Shown here: positions 47,583-57,033 of the stretch, one piece after another
Layout: each line of letters begins with the position of its first letter
Position numbering within the stretch: the first letter of the stretch is position 1
NCBI GenBank assembly: GCA_000824825.2
Contig: LM655170.1
Span: 11,853 to 75,852, forward strand
Direction: 5' to 3'
DNA from: Mesorhizobium sp. ORS 3324
GTDB taxonomy: Bacteria > Pseudomonadota > Alphaproteobacteria > Rhizobiales > Rhizobiaceae
DNA length: 64,000 nucleotides
Made by a program: the position numbers and the translations under genes
Notes under the pieces: model-generated
What the model was told of the DNA's origin: nothing
Databases searched by the model: none
What the model saw: only the letters and a program-made list of their open reading frames with translations

Positions 47583-49190
47583 ATGCGCTACGACTATGTC
47601 ATCGCCGGCGGCGGCTCTGCCGGCTGCACACTTGCCGCCAGACTTTCCGAGGATCCCTCAAAGACGGTCTGCCTGATCGAAGCGGGAGGCGACGGCAAGG
47701 ATTTGCTGATCCGCGCGCCGGCGGGCATCATCGCGCTGTTGCCGGGCAGGCCGAAGATCAACAATTGGGCCTTCCAGACCGTGCCGCAGGAAGGTCTCAA
47801 TGGCCGCAGGGGCTATCAGCCGCGCGGCAAGGCATTGGGTGGCTGCAGCGCCATCAACGCCATGCTTTATACGCGGGGCCATCGCCGCGACTATGACGAA
47901 TGGGCAGATCTCGGCTGCGACGGCTGGTCGTGGAACGAGGTGCTGCCCTATTTTCGGCGCGCGGAGGGCAACCAGCGCGGTACCGATGCGCTGCATGGCG
48001 GCGACGGGCCGCTCCGGGTCGCCGAGCAGCAGGAGCCGCGCCCGATCTCCAGGGCCTTTGTCGAGGCTTGCGGCGAAAACCAGATCAGGCGCAACGACGA
48101 CTTCAACGGGCCGGAGCAGGAGGGGGCCGGTCTCTACCAGGTCACGCAGTTCTGGGGCGGGCGCCGCAACGGCGAGCGCTGCTCGGCGGCCGCCGCCTAT
48201 TTGCATCCGGCGGTCGGGCGGCCGAATCTCACCGTCGTCACCGGCGCACATGCGACGGGCATCGTGCTCGACGGCAAGCGCGCCAAGGGCGTGCGATATC
48301 GCATCGGCAAGAACGAAGCGGTGGCGGAAGCCAGACGCGAGGTCATCCTGTGCGGCGGAGCCTTCGGCTCGCCGCAACTGCTTCTTTTGTCCGGCATCGG
48401 TCCGGCGGTCGAGCTCGCCGCGAACGGCATTCCGCTCGTCCATGAGCTGCCGGGCGTCGGTAGGAACCTGCAGGATCATCCCGACTTCATCCTGGCCTGG
48501 AAGTCGCGGGAGACGGATTTGATGGGCATTGGCCTGCGCGGCATGCCCGGCGTGATCGGGCATATGCTGCGCTGGCGCAAGGATGGCACCGGCATGATCG
48601 CCACGCCCTATGCCGAAGCCGGCGCCTTCCTCAAATCCGATCCGACGGTCGCGCGCCCCGACCTGCAATTGCATTTCTGTATCGCCATCGTCGACGACCA
48701 CGCCCGCAAGCTGCATATGGGCTACGGCTTTTCCTGCCATGTGTGCGTGCTCAGGCCGCATTCGCGCGGCGAGGTGGGGCTTTCCAGCGCGAATCCGCTG
48801 GCGGCGCCGCGCATCGATCCGCGGTTCCTGGAGGACGAGCGCGATGCCGAGCTCCTGCTCAAGGGGGTGCGGATGATGCGCGCCATTCTGGAGGCGCCGG
48901 CATTGGCGAAGTATCGCCACAAGGAAATCTACACCGCCGGCGCTTCCAGCGATGCCGAGTTGATGGCGCATATCAGGACGCGCGCGGACACGATCTATCA
49001 CCCTGCCGGCACCTGCAAGATGGGCGTCGACGACATGGCTGTGGTCGATCCGAAGCTCAAGGTTCGGGGGCTCGAGGGGCTGCGTGTGGTCGATGCCTCG
49101 GTGATGCCGACCCTGATCGGCGGCAACACCAATGCGCCGACGATCATGATCGCCGAGAAAGCCGCGGACATGATCCGGGCGGCCGCCTGA
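47583..49190 (+). CDS. GMC-family FAD oxidoreductase (choline dehydrogenase-like)
   Basis: 535 residues. FAD-binding GxGxxG in [20 protein letters not shown] (about 4-23), the GMC signature [19 protein letters not shown] (about 80-98), and the C-terminal HPAGTCKMG and [20 protein letters not shown]. It oxidises an alcohol; substrate not predictable, and no betaine genes are adjacent. GGGGAGGGG precedes ATG at 47583. Confidence 0.92.
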   Translation: MRYDYVIAGGGSAGCTLAARLSEDPSKTVCLIEAGGDGKDLLIRAPAGIIALLPGRPKINNWAFQTVPQEGLNGRRGYQPRGKALGGCSAINAMLYTRGHRRDYDEWADLGCDGWSWNEVLPYFRRAEGNQRGTDALHGGDGPLRVAEQQEPRPISRAFVEACGENQIRRNDDFNGPEQEGAGLYQVTQFWGGRRNGERCSAAAAYLHPAVGRPNLTVVTGAHATGIVLDGKRAKGVRYRIGKNEAVAEARREVILCGGAFGSPQLLLLSGIGPAVELAANGIPLVHELPGVGRNLQDHPDFILAWKSRETDLMGIGLRGMPGVIGHMLRWRKDGTGMIATPYAEAGAFLKSDPTVARPDLQLHFCIAIVDDHARKLHMGYGFSCHVCVLRPHSRGEVGLSSANPLAAPRIDPRFLEDERDAELLLKGVRMMRAILEAPALAKYRHKEIYTAGASSDAELMAHIRTRADTIYHPAGTCKMGVDDMAVVDPKLKVRGLEGLRVVDASVMPTLIGGNTNAPTIMIAEKAADMIRAAA

Positions 49191-49384
49191 TCTTGACCGC
49201 CTGGTAGGACCAGGCTCTTCGATTTTGCCCCGGCTGAGCCTTGCTTGCGGGCGTGCTCCCGGGATCGAATCCATCTGGTCAGACCACTTGTGCGATTTGC
49301 ACTTCCCCTCCCGCCGTCTTGCCCTTAGGATAAGGTCATTATTTTGGACCCCGAAATAAATAGCCAGCTAAGGGAGGAACCGGC

Positions 49385-50005
49385 ATGGCAGGCAAGAAGA
49401 TATTGATGCTCGTTGGCGAGTTCAGCGAGGAATACGAAATTTTCGTCTTTGAGCAGGCCATGCATGCGGTCGGCCACACCGTCCATGTCGTCTGCCCGGA
49501 CAAGAAGGCCGGCGACGTGCTCAAGACCTCGCTACACGATTTCGAGGGCCATCAGACCTATACCGAAAAGCTCGGCCACGACTACATCCTCAACAAGACC
49601 TTCGCCGAGGTGAATCCCGCGGACTACGACGCGGTCTACGCGGCGGGCGGGCGCGGGCCGGAATATATCCGCATCGACAAGCGCGTGCAGGCGCTGGTCA
49701 GGCATTTCCACGAGACGGGCAAGCCGATCTTCACCATCTGCCACGGCGTGCAGATCCTGATCGCGGTCGATGGCGTGGTGCGCGGCAGGCAAGTGGCGGC
49801 GCTGCAATATTGCGAGCCCGAAGTGACGCTCGCCGGCGGCACCTATATCGACGTTCCGCCGACCGGCGCGCATGTCGACGGCAATCTGGTCTCGGCCAAG
49901 GGATGGCCCGGCCTTGCCGCTTTCATGCGGGAATGCCTGAAGGTGCTCGGTACCGAGATACGCCATGGCGAAGCGCTGATGCGCGACGAGCGGAAGGCAG
50001 CCTAG
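49385..50005 (+). CDS. DJ-1/PfpI family protein
   Basis: 206 residues with the class I glutamine amidotransferase-like fold; nucleophile elbow FTICHGVQIL with cysteine near 119, GGRGPEYIR oxyanion region, and acidic ILMLVGEFSEEYE at the N-terminus. Members include glyoxalase III-like and stress-related chaperone/deglycase proteins; which activity applies here is open. AGGGAGG lies upstream of ATG at 49385. Confidence 0.88.
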   Translation: MAGKKILMLVGEFSEEYEIFVFEQAMHAVGHTVHVVCPDKKAGDVLKTSLHDFEGHQTYTEKLGHDYILNKTFAEVNPADYDAVYAAGGRGPEYIRIDKRVQALVRHFHETGKPIFTICHGVQILIAVDGVVRGRQVAALQYCEPEVTLAGGTYIDVPPTGAHVDGNLVSAKGWPGLAAFMRECLKVLGTEIRHGEALMRDERKAA

Positions 50006-50070
50006 CTCTTTTTCTGCTTTTCGCAGCAGAGCTTTATAGAAGGCGGCATGCTTCTATCAGCTATCAGCTA

Positions 50071-50268
50071 TCAGCGCCGCCCGCTGCCCGCCTTGCCTGC
50101 CTCGGCCGCTTCCAAGCGGTCGAGCAGGTCCGTCAGCCGCTTTGGCACCTCTCTTTCCAAGCGAAATGCCGGAAGCGTGCGCAGAAAGCGCTTCGTCGCT
50201 TCCGTGCCAACTTGTCGCCTGATATCGTTGGCGAGTTTGGCACGCCTCTCGCCATTAGTGCCGTTCAT
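50071..50268 (-). CDS. Small conserved hypothetical protein
   Basis: 65 residues from ATG at 50268, with GGGA a few bases upstream. Highly charged and helical: LANDIRRQVGTEATKRFLRTLPAFRLE and LTDLLDRLEAAEAG. I recall similar short proteins in other Rhizobiales but no function. It lies between the DJ-1 gene and grpE on the opposite strand. Confidence 0.6.
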   Translation of the reverse strand: MNGTNGERRAKLANDIRRQVGTEATKRFLRTLPAFRLEREVPKRLTDLLDRLEAAEAGKAGSGRR

Positions 50269-50412
50269 GGTCCCAAAATCCTGTGTCGGCTTCGAAACTC
50301 CTGCAGCCGGACAATGGTTCCCGCATCGGCCCGCGGAGGCAAGCAAAGCCGTCCAGTAGGGTAAAATTTGAATTAATCTGAAGTGATCCAGGGTTGCCGC
50401 CGCCGGCGCTTA

Positions 50413-50444
50413 CCCCTTGATTTTTGGCCTTCAAACCTCGATAT
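50413..50444 (+). promoter_or_regulatory. Candidate RpoH (heat-shock) promoter of grpE
   Basis: CCCCTTGA at 50413-50420 and CCTCGATAT at 50436-50444, 15 bp apart and about 35 bp before the grpE ATG, resemble the CTTGAA/CCxxAT boxes of alphaproteobacterial sigma-32 promoters. The match is partial. Confidence 0.4.
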
Positions 50445-50479
50445 CGGGCGCAAATCCGAACCAATCCGAATGACGGGAA

Positions 50480-51133
50480 ATGGCGATGAGCGACCAGGCA
50501 AAAGACGAACGCGCGCCCGAGGAAATCGAAGCCGAGCAGGCTTCCAGCGCCAAGGCTTCCGGCGAACGTGCGGAAGGGGGCGTCGACGGCGACTATGAAG
50601 CGCTGGTGCGGCTGCTGAAGGAAAACGAGGAACTGAAGGACCGCGCGCTTCGCATAGCTGCCGAAATGGAGAATTTGCGGCGCCGCACCGCGCGCGACGT
50701 GCATGACGCGCGCACCTACGCGGTGGCCAATTTCGCACGCGACATGCTGTCGGTGTCGGACAATCTGCGCCGCGCGCTGGACGCCATTCCGGCCGAGGCC
50801 AAGGCCTCCGGCGATGCCGGCTTCAAAGCGCTGATCGAGGGCGTCGACCTCACCGAGCGCGCCATGCTGTCGGCGCTCGAACGGCACGGCGTGAAGAAGC
50901 TCGCGCCTGAAGGCGAGAAGTTCGACCCGAACTTCCACCAGGCGATGTTCGAGGTGCCCAACGCCGACGTCCCGGCCGGCACCGTCGTCCAGGTGGTGCA
51001 GCCCGGCTATTCGATCGGCGAGCGAGTGCTGAGGCCTGCTATGGTCGGCGTCTCCAAGGGCGGCCCGAAGGCCGCCGCCGAAGCGAAGGTCGAGCCGGGT
51101 CCGGTGAACGAGCAGGCCGAGAAGGATGCTTGA
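50480..51133 (+). CDS. grpE: Nucleotide exchange factor GrpE
   Basis: Co-chaperone that releases ADP from DnaK. 217 residues: a charged disordered N-terminus, a long coiled coil (about 50-100) with [20 protein letters not shown], and the four-helix/beta-wing domain with [16 protein letters not shown] and [30 protein letters not shown]. Start ATG 50480; a second ATG two codons in is possible. Confidence 0.95.
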   Translation: MAMSDQAKDERAPEEIEAEQASSAKASGERAEGGVDGDYEALVRLLKENEELKDRALRIAAEMENLRRRTARDVHDARTYAVANFARDMLSVSDNLRRALDAIPAEAKASGDAGFKALIEGVDLTERAMLSALERHGVKKLAPEGEKFDPNFHQAMFEVPNADVPAGTVVQVVQPGYSIGERVLRPAMVGVSKGGPKAAAEAKVEPGPVNEQAEKDA

Positions 51134-51135
51134 AT

Positions 51136-51249
51136 AGGGCATAGGCAGTGGGCAGTAGGGAATAAGGGGCCCGTATCAATCGCGCGGCTTCGTGTTATTG
51201 ATGCGCCCTTGTTTCCCTGCTGCCTACCCCCTACTGCCTATGCCCTTAA
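51136..51249. repeat. Inverted simple-repeat arms between grpE and yadS, covering the yadS start
   Basis: The left arm near 51136-51165 (AGGGCATAGGCAGT and GGCAGTAGGGAA) is complementary to the right arm near 51218-51249 (TTCCCTGCTGCCTA and ACTGCCTATGCCCT). The right arm includes the ATG of the downstream gene at 51240. Confidence 0.75.
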
Positions 51250-51878
51250 ATCCCATCGAGCTGCTCGATTATGCCGGCGTCGCGGTCTTCGCGGCGACGG
51301 GCGCGCTGGCGGCGTCGCGCAAAGAGCTCGACATCATCGGCTTCCTGTTCTTGGCAAGCGTCACCGGCATCGGCGGCGGAACGTTGCGCGACGTGATCCT
51401 CAACCTGCCGGTGTTTTGGGTCGCCAATAGCGGCTATGTGCTGATCTGCGCCGTGGTGGCGGTGCTGGTCTTCTTCAGCGCTCATCGCGTCGAATCCCGC
51501 TACAAGCTGCTGCTCTGGCTCGACGCGATCGGGCTTGCCGCCTTCGCGGTGATGGGGGCCGCAAAGGGCCTGGCGATCACCGGCTCGCCCGTTGTGTCCG
51601 TGATCACCGGGGTGCTCACCGCCACCTCCGGCGGCATATTGCGCGATCTGCTCGCCGGCGAGCCTTCCGTGCTGCTCAGACCCGAAATCTATGTCACGGC
51701 GGCGCTTGCCGGTGCGGCGCTCTTCACGCTTGGCGATCTTGCCGGCCTGCCGGCCCTTCCATCCAGCCTGCTCGGCTTCGCGGCCGCCTTCGTGGTGCGC
51801 GGCGGGGCACTGAAGTTCGGCTGGTCGTTCCCGGCCTACAAGAGCCGGCCCGGCCGGAGGCCGGAGGATATTCCGTGA
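51240..51878 (+). CDS. TRIC/YadS-family channel membrane protein
   Basis: 212 residues from ATG at 51240 (earlier in-frame starts are in repeat DNA). About seven transmembrane segments in two tandem copies of the trimeric intracellular cation channel-like unit: GVAVFAATGALAASRKE with GIGGGTLRDVIL, and GLAAFAVMGAAKGL with ATSGGILRDLLAGE. The duplicated GGGTLRD/GGILRD motif is diagnostic of the UPF0126/TRIC family. Confidence 0.9.
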   Translation: MPLNPIELLDYAGVAVFAATGALAASRKELDIIGFLFLASVTGIGGGTLRDVILNLPVFWVANSGYVLICAVVAVLVFFSAHRVESRYKLLLWLDAIGLAAFAVMGAAKGLAITGSPVVSVITGVLTATSGGILRDLLAGEPSVLLRPEIYVTAALAGAALFTLGDLAGLPALPSSLLGFAAAFVVRGGALKFGWSFPAYKSRPGRRPEDIP

Positions 51879-51884
51879 GGGAGT

Positions 51885-51966
51885 GGGGGTTAGTGAGTAG
51901 TCAGTAGTGACAAAAGCGCGAGTCGTGGTGTCCACCACTACTCACTACTCACTACTCACTACTCAC
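51885..51966. repeat. ACTACTC microsatellite hairpin between convergent genes
   Basis: GTGAGTAGTCAGTAGTG on the left and four tandem ACTACTC units on the right (51937-51965) form a long stem between yadS and olsB, which converge here. It probably ends transcription from both sides. Confidence 0.75.
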
Positions 51967-52847
51967 GCCGCGAAGCGCTGGCCTTCACCGCCATAGTAGT
52001 TGACGTAGCGGGCGCCGATTTCCTTGACGGGCATGACGACGAAAACGTCGACCGTCGAGAACTCGTGGTCGATGACGCAGCCGTCGCCGATGCGGGCGCC
52101 GACGCGCAGGTAGCCTTTGACCAGCGGCGGCATGGCGGCGATCGCCGCCTTGGCATTGACCGCCTCGATCGGCATCAGATCCATCGAGCAGTAGCGGCCG
52201 GCCACCGCCCTCACATCCCATGCCTGGTCGGTGCGGCAGTGATGGGCGAGATAGGTGAGCGCCTCGGCATGCGCCGCCGGCACGGTGCCGTGGAAGGACG
52301 CGCAGCCGGTCATCACGCCGATGCCGTAATGGTTGATATAGGCCCAGATGCCCTGCCAGAGCGCCTCGATGGTGCGCTTCGAGCGGTATTCCGGCAGCAC
52401 GCAGGAGCGGCCGAGCTCGAGGAAGCGCTGGCCCGGATGGCGCGCGACCAGCTTGGTCAGCTCGAACTCGCCCTCGGAATAGAAGCCGCCGGCGGCCGTG
52501 GCGATCTCCTGCCGCAGCAGACGGTAGGTGCCGACGATGCGGCGGTGCTCGGGGCCCGGAAGCGACGTGTCGAAAACCAGGAGATGATCGCAGAGCGGGT
52601 CAAAACGGTCGGCATCGCGCCGGTCCTGCGCCTGGAACAGATGCTTCCTCGCGCCAAGCTCGTCATAGAATACCCGGTAGCGCACTTCCTGGGCGGCGGC
52701 GATCTCGGCCTCGTTGCGGGCGAGCCGCACTTCAAGGTTGCCTATACGGCCCAGCGTTGCGCCGTTTGCGACAGCATCGGCGGTACGCGCGGCGAGCAGG
52801 GCGCTGGCGTTCGACCGAGTATCGCATTCCGGCATGACTGTATGCAC
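51963..52847 (-). CDS. olsB: L-ornithine N-alpha-acyltransferase OlsB
   Basis: Transfers a 3-hydroxyacyl group from ACP to ornithine, the first step of ornithine-lipid synthesis. 294 residues, GNAT-like fold with LEVRLARNEAEIAAAQEVRYRVFYDE, DHLLVFD, RIVGTYRLLRQEIA and LELGRSCVLPEYRSKRTIEALW. GTG at 52847 has AAGGAG eight bases upstream and is preferred over ATG at 52835. A partial Pho box lies upstream, fitting the known induction of ornithine-lipid synthesis by phosphate limitation in rhizobia. olsA is not adjacent. Confidence 0.92.
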   Translation of the reverse strand: MHTVMPECDTRSNASALLAARTADAVANGATLGRIGNLEVRLARNEAEIAAAQEVRYRVFYDELGARKHLFQAQDRRDADRFDPLCDHLLVFDTSLPGPEHRRIVGTYRLLRQEIATAAGGFYSEGEFELTKLVARHPGQRFLELGRSCVLPEYRSKRTIEALWQGIWAYINHYGIGVMTGCASFHGTVPAAHAEALTYLAHHCRTDQAWDVRAVAGRYCSMDLMPIEAVNAKAAIAAMPPLVKGYLRVGARIGDGCVIDHEFSTVDVFVVMPVKEIGARYVNYYGGEGQRFAA

Positions 52848-52898
52848 GAGTGATTCTCCTTCGAGCCATCCCTCTTGGCACGGGGATAAGGTGTAGGT

Positions 52899-52916
52899 GC
52901 AACAGGATTGTGACAG
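52899..52916 (-). promoter_or_regulatory. Candidate Pho box upstream of olsB
   Basis: On the minus strand: CTGTCAC, four bases, CTGTTGC, compared with the PhoB consensus of CTGTCAT repeats spaced by four. The first half matches 6 of 7, the second 4 of 7. It lies about 52 bp before the olsB start. Confidence 0.45.
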
Positions 52917-53032
52917 TACCGTGATACGGCGGGGCCGGCAATACTTCGTCGGCTGGGCAATACCCTCAACCGGCTATCTTATGGCCGCGGAAGCCAGGCA
53001 ATCCAAGGCGTTCGAGAAGCCTAAAAAATTCG

Positions 53033-55312
53033 TTACGCCGCAACCTGGGCCTCGACGGCCTGGACGAGCGCATCGGGGTCGAGAGGCTTGGTGACGAAGC
53101 CGCTGGCGCCGTGAGCGAGCACACTGTGGCGGGTCTTTTCCTGGCTGTCGGCCGAAAGGACCATAATTGGCATCGGCGGCACGGCTAGCGCCTCCTCGTA
53201 GCGGCGGATGGCCGCAATCGCGTCCAGCCCGTCCATCACCGGCATGTGCAAATCCATCAGAACCACGTCGAAGCGGTGCTTGAGGCCGGCTTCGGTGACG
53301 GCCTCGACCGCGGCCTTGCCGTTGCCGACGATCTTGACGCGATGCCCGGCCTTGAGAAGCGTGGCGCGGGCAAGCATGGCGTTGATGTCGTTGTCCTCGG
53401 CAATCAGCACGGACAGGCCCTGGTCGCGGCGGCGAACGGACGCGGCGCCGCGCGGTTCCGGCTGCGGCTCGGCGGGTGCCGGCACATGGCTGGTCAACAG
53501 CACGCGCAGCAGCGTTTCGCCGCGCACGGGCCGGGCAAGGAACGTGGCGTAGCCGCCGGCGCGGAACTCGCCAAGCATGCCGCGGTCGGTGGGCGCAATC
53601 AGCGTGATGGCCTGACAGTCGGCAAAGCCGCTCTGGCGCAGGCGCTTGAGCAGGCGGCCGTCGCTGTTTTCGAGCGCGGCATCGACCAGAAGCACGTTGC
53701 ACCCGGCGGCAAACAGAGCCGCCTGGTCCGGCGTCGCGGCGATCTCGACGGCGCCGCCATGAGCACGGATGGCGCGGGCGATGGCATCTGCCTCGACCGC
53801 GTTCTTCGACACGATCACCGCGCGCTGGTCCGAGAGGATGTTCTGGCGATGCGGCGGCGGTTCGGTCGCGGCGGTTGCCGGGATGTCGAAGACGAATTCG
53901 GAGCCTTCGCCGAGTCGGCTCGAAACCGAGATCGTGCCGCCCATGGCGATGACCAGGCGCTTGGAGATGGCAAGGCCGAGACCCGCGCCGCCATGCACCC
54001 TGGTCGAGGTGCCGTCGGATTGCTCGAACTCTTCGAAGATGCGCTCCATGTCCGCTTCGCGCAGCCCCGGACCGGTGTCGGCGACGGTGAAGCAGATGCG
54101 GTCGGTGCTTTCGGTGCGGGCGCGCGCGACGGTGAGCAGCACGCCGCCGGCATCGGTGAACTTGACGGCATTGCCGATGAGGTTGAGCAGTACCTGGCGC
54201 ACGCGGCCGGGGTCGGCGGTGATCATCTGCGGCACATCCGGCTCGACATGGCAGCCGAGGCCGATGTTCTTGGAGAAGGCCTTCGCCGCCAGGAGCTCGA
54301 TGATGTTGTCGGCGATCTCGCGCAGCGATGTCGGCTGCGGCTCGGGATCGAAGCGGCCGGCCTCGATCTTCGAATAGTCGAGCAGGTCCTCGATCAGCGC
54401 AAGCAGCGCGCTTGCCGACGTGGAGACGGCCCCGACATAAGTGCGCTGCTCCGGCGAAAGGTCGGTATCGGCAAGCAGCTTCGCCATGCCCATGATGCCG
54501 TTCATCGGCGTGCGGATCTCGTGGCTGACGGTGGCGAGGAAGCGGGACTTGGCCTGGCTGGCATATTCGGCCCGCTCGCGGGCGGTGATCAGCGAGGATT
54601 CAGCACGCTTGCGGGCAGTGATGTCGCGGGCGATCGCCCGGTGCGACACTGCGCCCGTATCCTTGTCGCGCACCGAGAGCTCGATCCAGGAGTACCAGCG
54701 CGGCCCGTTCGGCGTGCGGATGGCGACATCGGTGGAGCTCAGGCATTCGTGATCCGCGAAGGCGGCGTCGGGCACGACGCCTACATCTATGCCGAGCTCG
54801 GAAAGCGTCTTGCCGGCGAGGTCGCGCGGGTCGACGTCGACAAGCGAGGCGAACACCTTGTTGGCGTAGACGATGTAGCCGTCGCGGTCACGATGGACGA
54901 CGAGATCGCCGAGCGCATCGATCAGGCCGCGAAAACGCTCCTCGCTCTCCTGCATCTCCCACATGCGGTCGGCGAGTGTCTCGATCTCGGCGCGGCTGCG
55001 GGCGGCGGTCTCGTCGAGGAGCGCCGCGGTGCGACGCTCTGCGCGCCGGTTGCGCAGATGCATGGCGAGGCCGCCGAGACTTGTCGCCAGAAGACCGAAA
55101 GTGATGAAGGTCGGCGCACCGGTGAGGTGGGCCAGGCCGGCGAGCACTGCGATGGCGACGACGATAAGGAACGGCAGGCCTTCATGGCTGTCCGCTTCCA
55201 ATGCCGGGACGAGCGGCGGCGCGGCAAGCACCTGCCGCTTCGGCGCGCCCAGGTACGGCCCGTCGTCGCCGGGGGCCTTGCTGTCCTGCCTGATTTCGGA
55301 GTCCGCGAACAT
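53033..55312 (-). CDS. Hybrid sensor histidine kinase with PAS and C-terminal receiver
   Basis: 759 residues. Two transmembrane helices (about 47-62 and 66-84), a coiled linker, a PAS domain (about 123-240, [25 protein letters not shown]), a HisKA domain with H264 in [12 protein letters not shown], a HATPase domain with N box [10 protein letters not shown]1 DTGPGL and G2 [11 protein letters not shown], a degenerate receiver-like segment (about 500-610) and a true C-terminal receiver with phospho-acceptor D687 in [13 protein letters not shown] and K742. No cognate regulator adjoins; the signal is unknown. Confidence 0.93.
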   Translation of the reverse strand: MFADSEIRQDSKAPGDDGPYLGAPKRQVLAAPPLVPALEADSHEGLPFLIVVAIAVLAGLAHLTGAPTFITFGLLATSLGGLAMHLRNRRAERRTAALLDETAARSRAEIETLADRMWEMQESEERFRGLIDALGDLVVHRDRDGYIVYANKVFASLVDVDPRDLAGKTLSELGIDVGVVPDAAFADHECLSSTDVAIRTPNGPRWYSWIELSVRDKDTGAVSHRAIARDITARKRAESSLITARERAEYASQAKSRFLATVSHEIRTPMNGIMGMAKLLADTDLSPEQRTYVGAVSTSASALLALIEDLLDYSKIEAGRFDPEPQPTSLREIADNIIELLAAKAFSKNIGLGCHVEPDVPQMITADPGRVRQVLLNLIGNAVKFTDAGGVLLTVARARTESTDRICFTVADTGPGLREADMERIFEEFEQSDGTSTRVHGGAGLGLAISKRLVIAMGGTISVSSRLGEGSEFVFDIPATAATEPPPHRQNILSDQRAVIVSKNAVEADAIARAIRAHGGAVEIAATPDQAALFAAGCNVLLVDAALENSDGRLLKRLRQSGFADCQAITLIAPTDRGMLGEFRAGGYATFLARPVRGETLLRVLLTSHVPAPAEPQPEPRGAASVRRRDQGLSVLIAEDNDINAMLARATLLKAGHRVKIVGNGKAAVEAVTEAGLKHRFDVVLMDLHMPVMDGLDAIAAIRRYEEALAVPPMPIMVLSADSQEKTRHSVLAHGASGFVTKPLDPDALVQAVEAQVAA

Positions 55313-55454
55313 GCGGGAAACCTTGCCAGACAGAAATTATGGAAGATTACGGCGGATCGTTCGAATTTTAGGTTTTGGCCCGGATTCCGGCGGCTTTGAC
55401 CTGTTCAGTGCAATGCCGGACGGAAACCCGCCCGACGCTTTTCCTGGAATTGCG

Positions 55455-56444
55455 CTACATATCGACCACCACGCGGCCTCTGATCTTGCCGTCGATGATG
55501 TCGCGCGCGGCGCCGATGATGCCGTCGAAGCCGATCGAGCGCGACAGTGTCGACAGCTTCTTCAAGTCGAGATCGGTGCCGATGCGGCGCCATGCCTCGA
55601 GGCGAACCGGTTTCGGCGCCATGACGGAATCGATGCCGAGCAGCGAGACGCCGCGCAGGATGAAGGGGGCGACGCTGGTCGGCAGGTCCATGCCGCCGGC
55701 CAGGCCGCAAGCCGCGATCGCGCCGCCATAGGAGGTCATCGACAGCACATTGGCGAGCGTATGGCTGCCGACCGAGTCGATGCCGCCGGCCCAGCGTTCC
55801 TTGGCGAGCGGCTTGGCCGTCTGGTTGAGCTCGTCGCGCGCGATCACTTCCGCCGCGCCGAGGTCGATCAGATAGGGGCTTTCGGCGTTGCGCCCGGTGG
55901 AAGCGATGACGTGGTAGCCGAGGGTGGAGAGGATCGAGATGGCGACCGAGCCGACGCCGCCGGCCGCGCCCGTCACCACCACCGGTCCGCGATCCGGCAA
56001 GATGCCGTGCCGCTCCAGCGCCATGACGGCGAGCATTGCCGTATAGCCTGCGGTGCCGACGGCCATCGCATCATGCGGGCTCATGCCTTCGGGCAATGGC
56101 ACCAGCCAGTCGCCCTTGACCCGGGTACGCCCGGCATAGGCGCCGTAATGCGTCTCGCCGACACCCCAGCCGTTGAGGATCACCTTGTCACCCTTGCGCC
56201 ATTCCGCATGGGACGAGGAGATGACGGTGCCGGCGAAATCGATGCCCGGCACCAGCGGCCAGCGGCGCACGACTGGGGCCTTGCCGGTAATGGCGAGCCC
56301 ATCCTTGTAGTTCACCGTCGTCGCCTCGACGGCGACGGTGACATCGCCTTCCATCAGATCGGCTTCGGTGAGATCGACGATTTCGACCGACTGCTTCTTC
56401 TCGGCGTCGCGCGAAACGAGGATGGCTTTGAAGGTATCGGGCAC
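55455..56444 (-). CDS. acuI: AcuI/YhdH-type acrylyl-CoA reductase family oxidoreductase
   Basis: 329-residue MDR enzyme; family hallmarks are TTVNYKDGLAITGKAPVVR, PLVPGIDFAGTV, DKVILNGWGVGETHYGAYA and VVVTGAAGGVGSVAISIL. These match YhdH/AcuI, NADPH-dependent acrylyl-CoA reductases. GTG at 56444 has GAGGAG six bases upstream. It lies downstream of lspA on the same strand with 87 bp between. The exact substrate is inferred from the family. Confidence 0.85.
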   Translation of the reverse strand: MPDTFKAILVSRDAEKKQSVEIVDLTEADLMEGDVTVAVEATTVNYKDGLAITGKAPVVRRWPLVPGIDFAGTVISSSHAEWRKGDKVILNGWGVGETHYGAYAGRTRVKGDWLVPLPEGMSPHDAMAVGTAGYTAMLAVMALERHGILPDRGPVVVTGAAGGVGSVAISILSTLGYHVIASTGRNAESPYLIDLGAAEVIARDELNQTAKPLAKERWAGGIDSVGSHTLANVLSMTSYGGAIAACGLAGGMDLPTSVAPFILRGVSLLGIDSVMAPKPVRLEAWRRIGTDLDLKKLSTLSRSIGFDGIIGAARDIIDGKIRGRVVVDM

Positions 56445-56531
56445 TTTTGTCTCCTCGGTTCGGCGGAAAACCGCAGCGCACTTTTCCTGGAATTGCTCCT
56501 GGAACGAATTTGCGGCGGCGGCCGCGTGGGG

Positions 56532-57020
56532 TCAATTGCCTGGATCCTGGGGCTTGGCATCGCGGCGCCAGCCGATCAGCTCGTCGAAGACAACTAGCGC
56601 TGCGCCCACGGAAATGAAGGCGTCGGCGAGGTTGAACACCGCGAAGGACCAGACCGGCGTATGGAACAGAACGTAATCGATGACGTGGCCGTATATGGCG
56701 CGGTCGATCAGATTGCCAAGCGCGCCGCCGACGATCAGGGCAAAGCCGACACGGGCAACGATATGGCCGGCAGGCGTACGCGCGGCGAGATAGAGGACGA
56801 AGGCGACGACGAGCGCGGCGATGACCACCAGGCCGGTGTCGCCGAAGGAGGAGAACATCGAGAAGGCGATGCCGGTGTTGTAGGTGCGGAACAGCGCCAG
56901 GAACGGCAGGAGATCGACCTTGTCCTGGAAGGCGAGACCATTCTCGACCAACTGCTTGATCCACTGATCGAGGCCAATGGCGATAACGGCCAGCACGGCA
57001 TAGGGAGACCAGGATTTCAC
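56532..57020 (-). CDS. lspA: Lipoprotein signal peptidase (signal peptidase II)
   Basis: 162-residue inner-membrane aspartyl protease that removes lipoprotein signal peptides. Four transmembrane helices; catalytic aspartates in GGALGNLIDRAIYGHVIDYV and FAVFNLADAFISVGA. GTG start at 57020, 13 bases after the rRNA methyltransferase gene, so probably co-transcribed. Confidence 0.95.
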   Translation of the reverse strand: MKSWSPYAVLAVIAIGLDQWIKQLVENGLAFQDKVDLLPFLALFRTYNTGIAFSMFSSFGDTGLVVIAALVVAFVLYLAARTPAGHIVARVGFALIVGGALGNLIDRAIYGHVIDYVLFHTPVWSFAVFNLADAFISVGAALVVFDELIGWRRDAKPQDPGN

Positions 57021-57033
57021 GATTTCTCAGCCC

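Noticed and set aside
51930..51966. CRISPR-like tandem repeats (ACTACTC)
   Set aside because: Units are 7 bp without spacers and no cas genes are near; simple-sequence repeat.
53246..55399. 717-codon open frame antisense to the hybrid kinase
   Set aside because: Composition typical of antisense frames (His/Arg/Gly rich), no domains, overlaps a clear histidine kinase.
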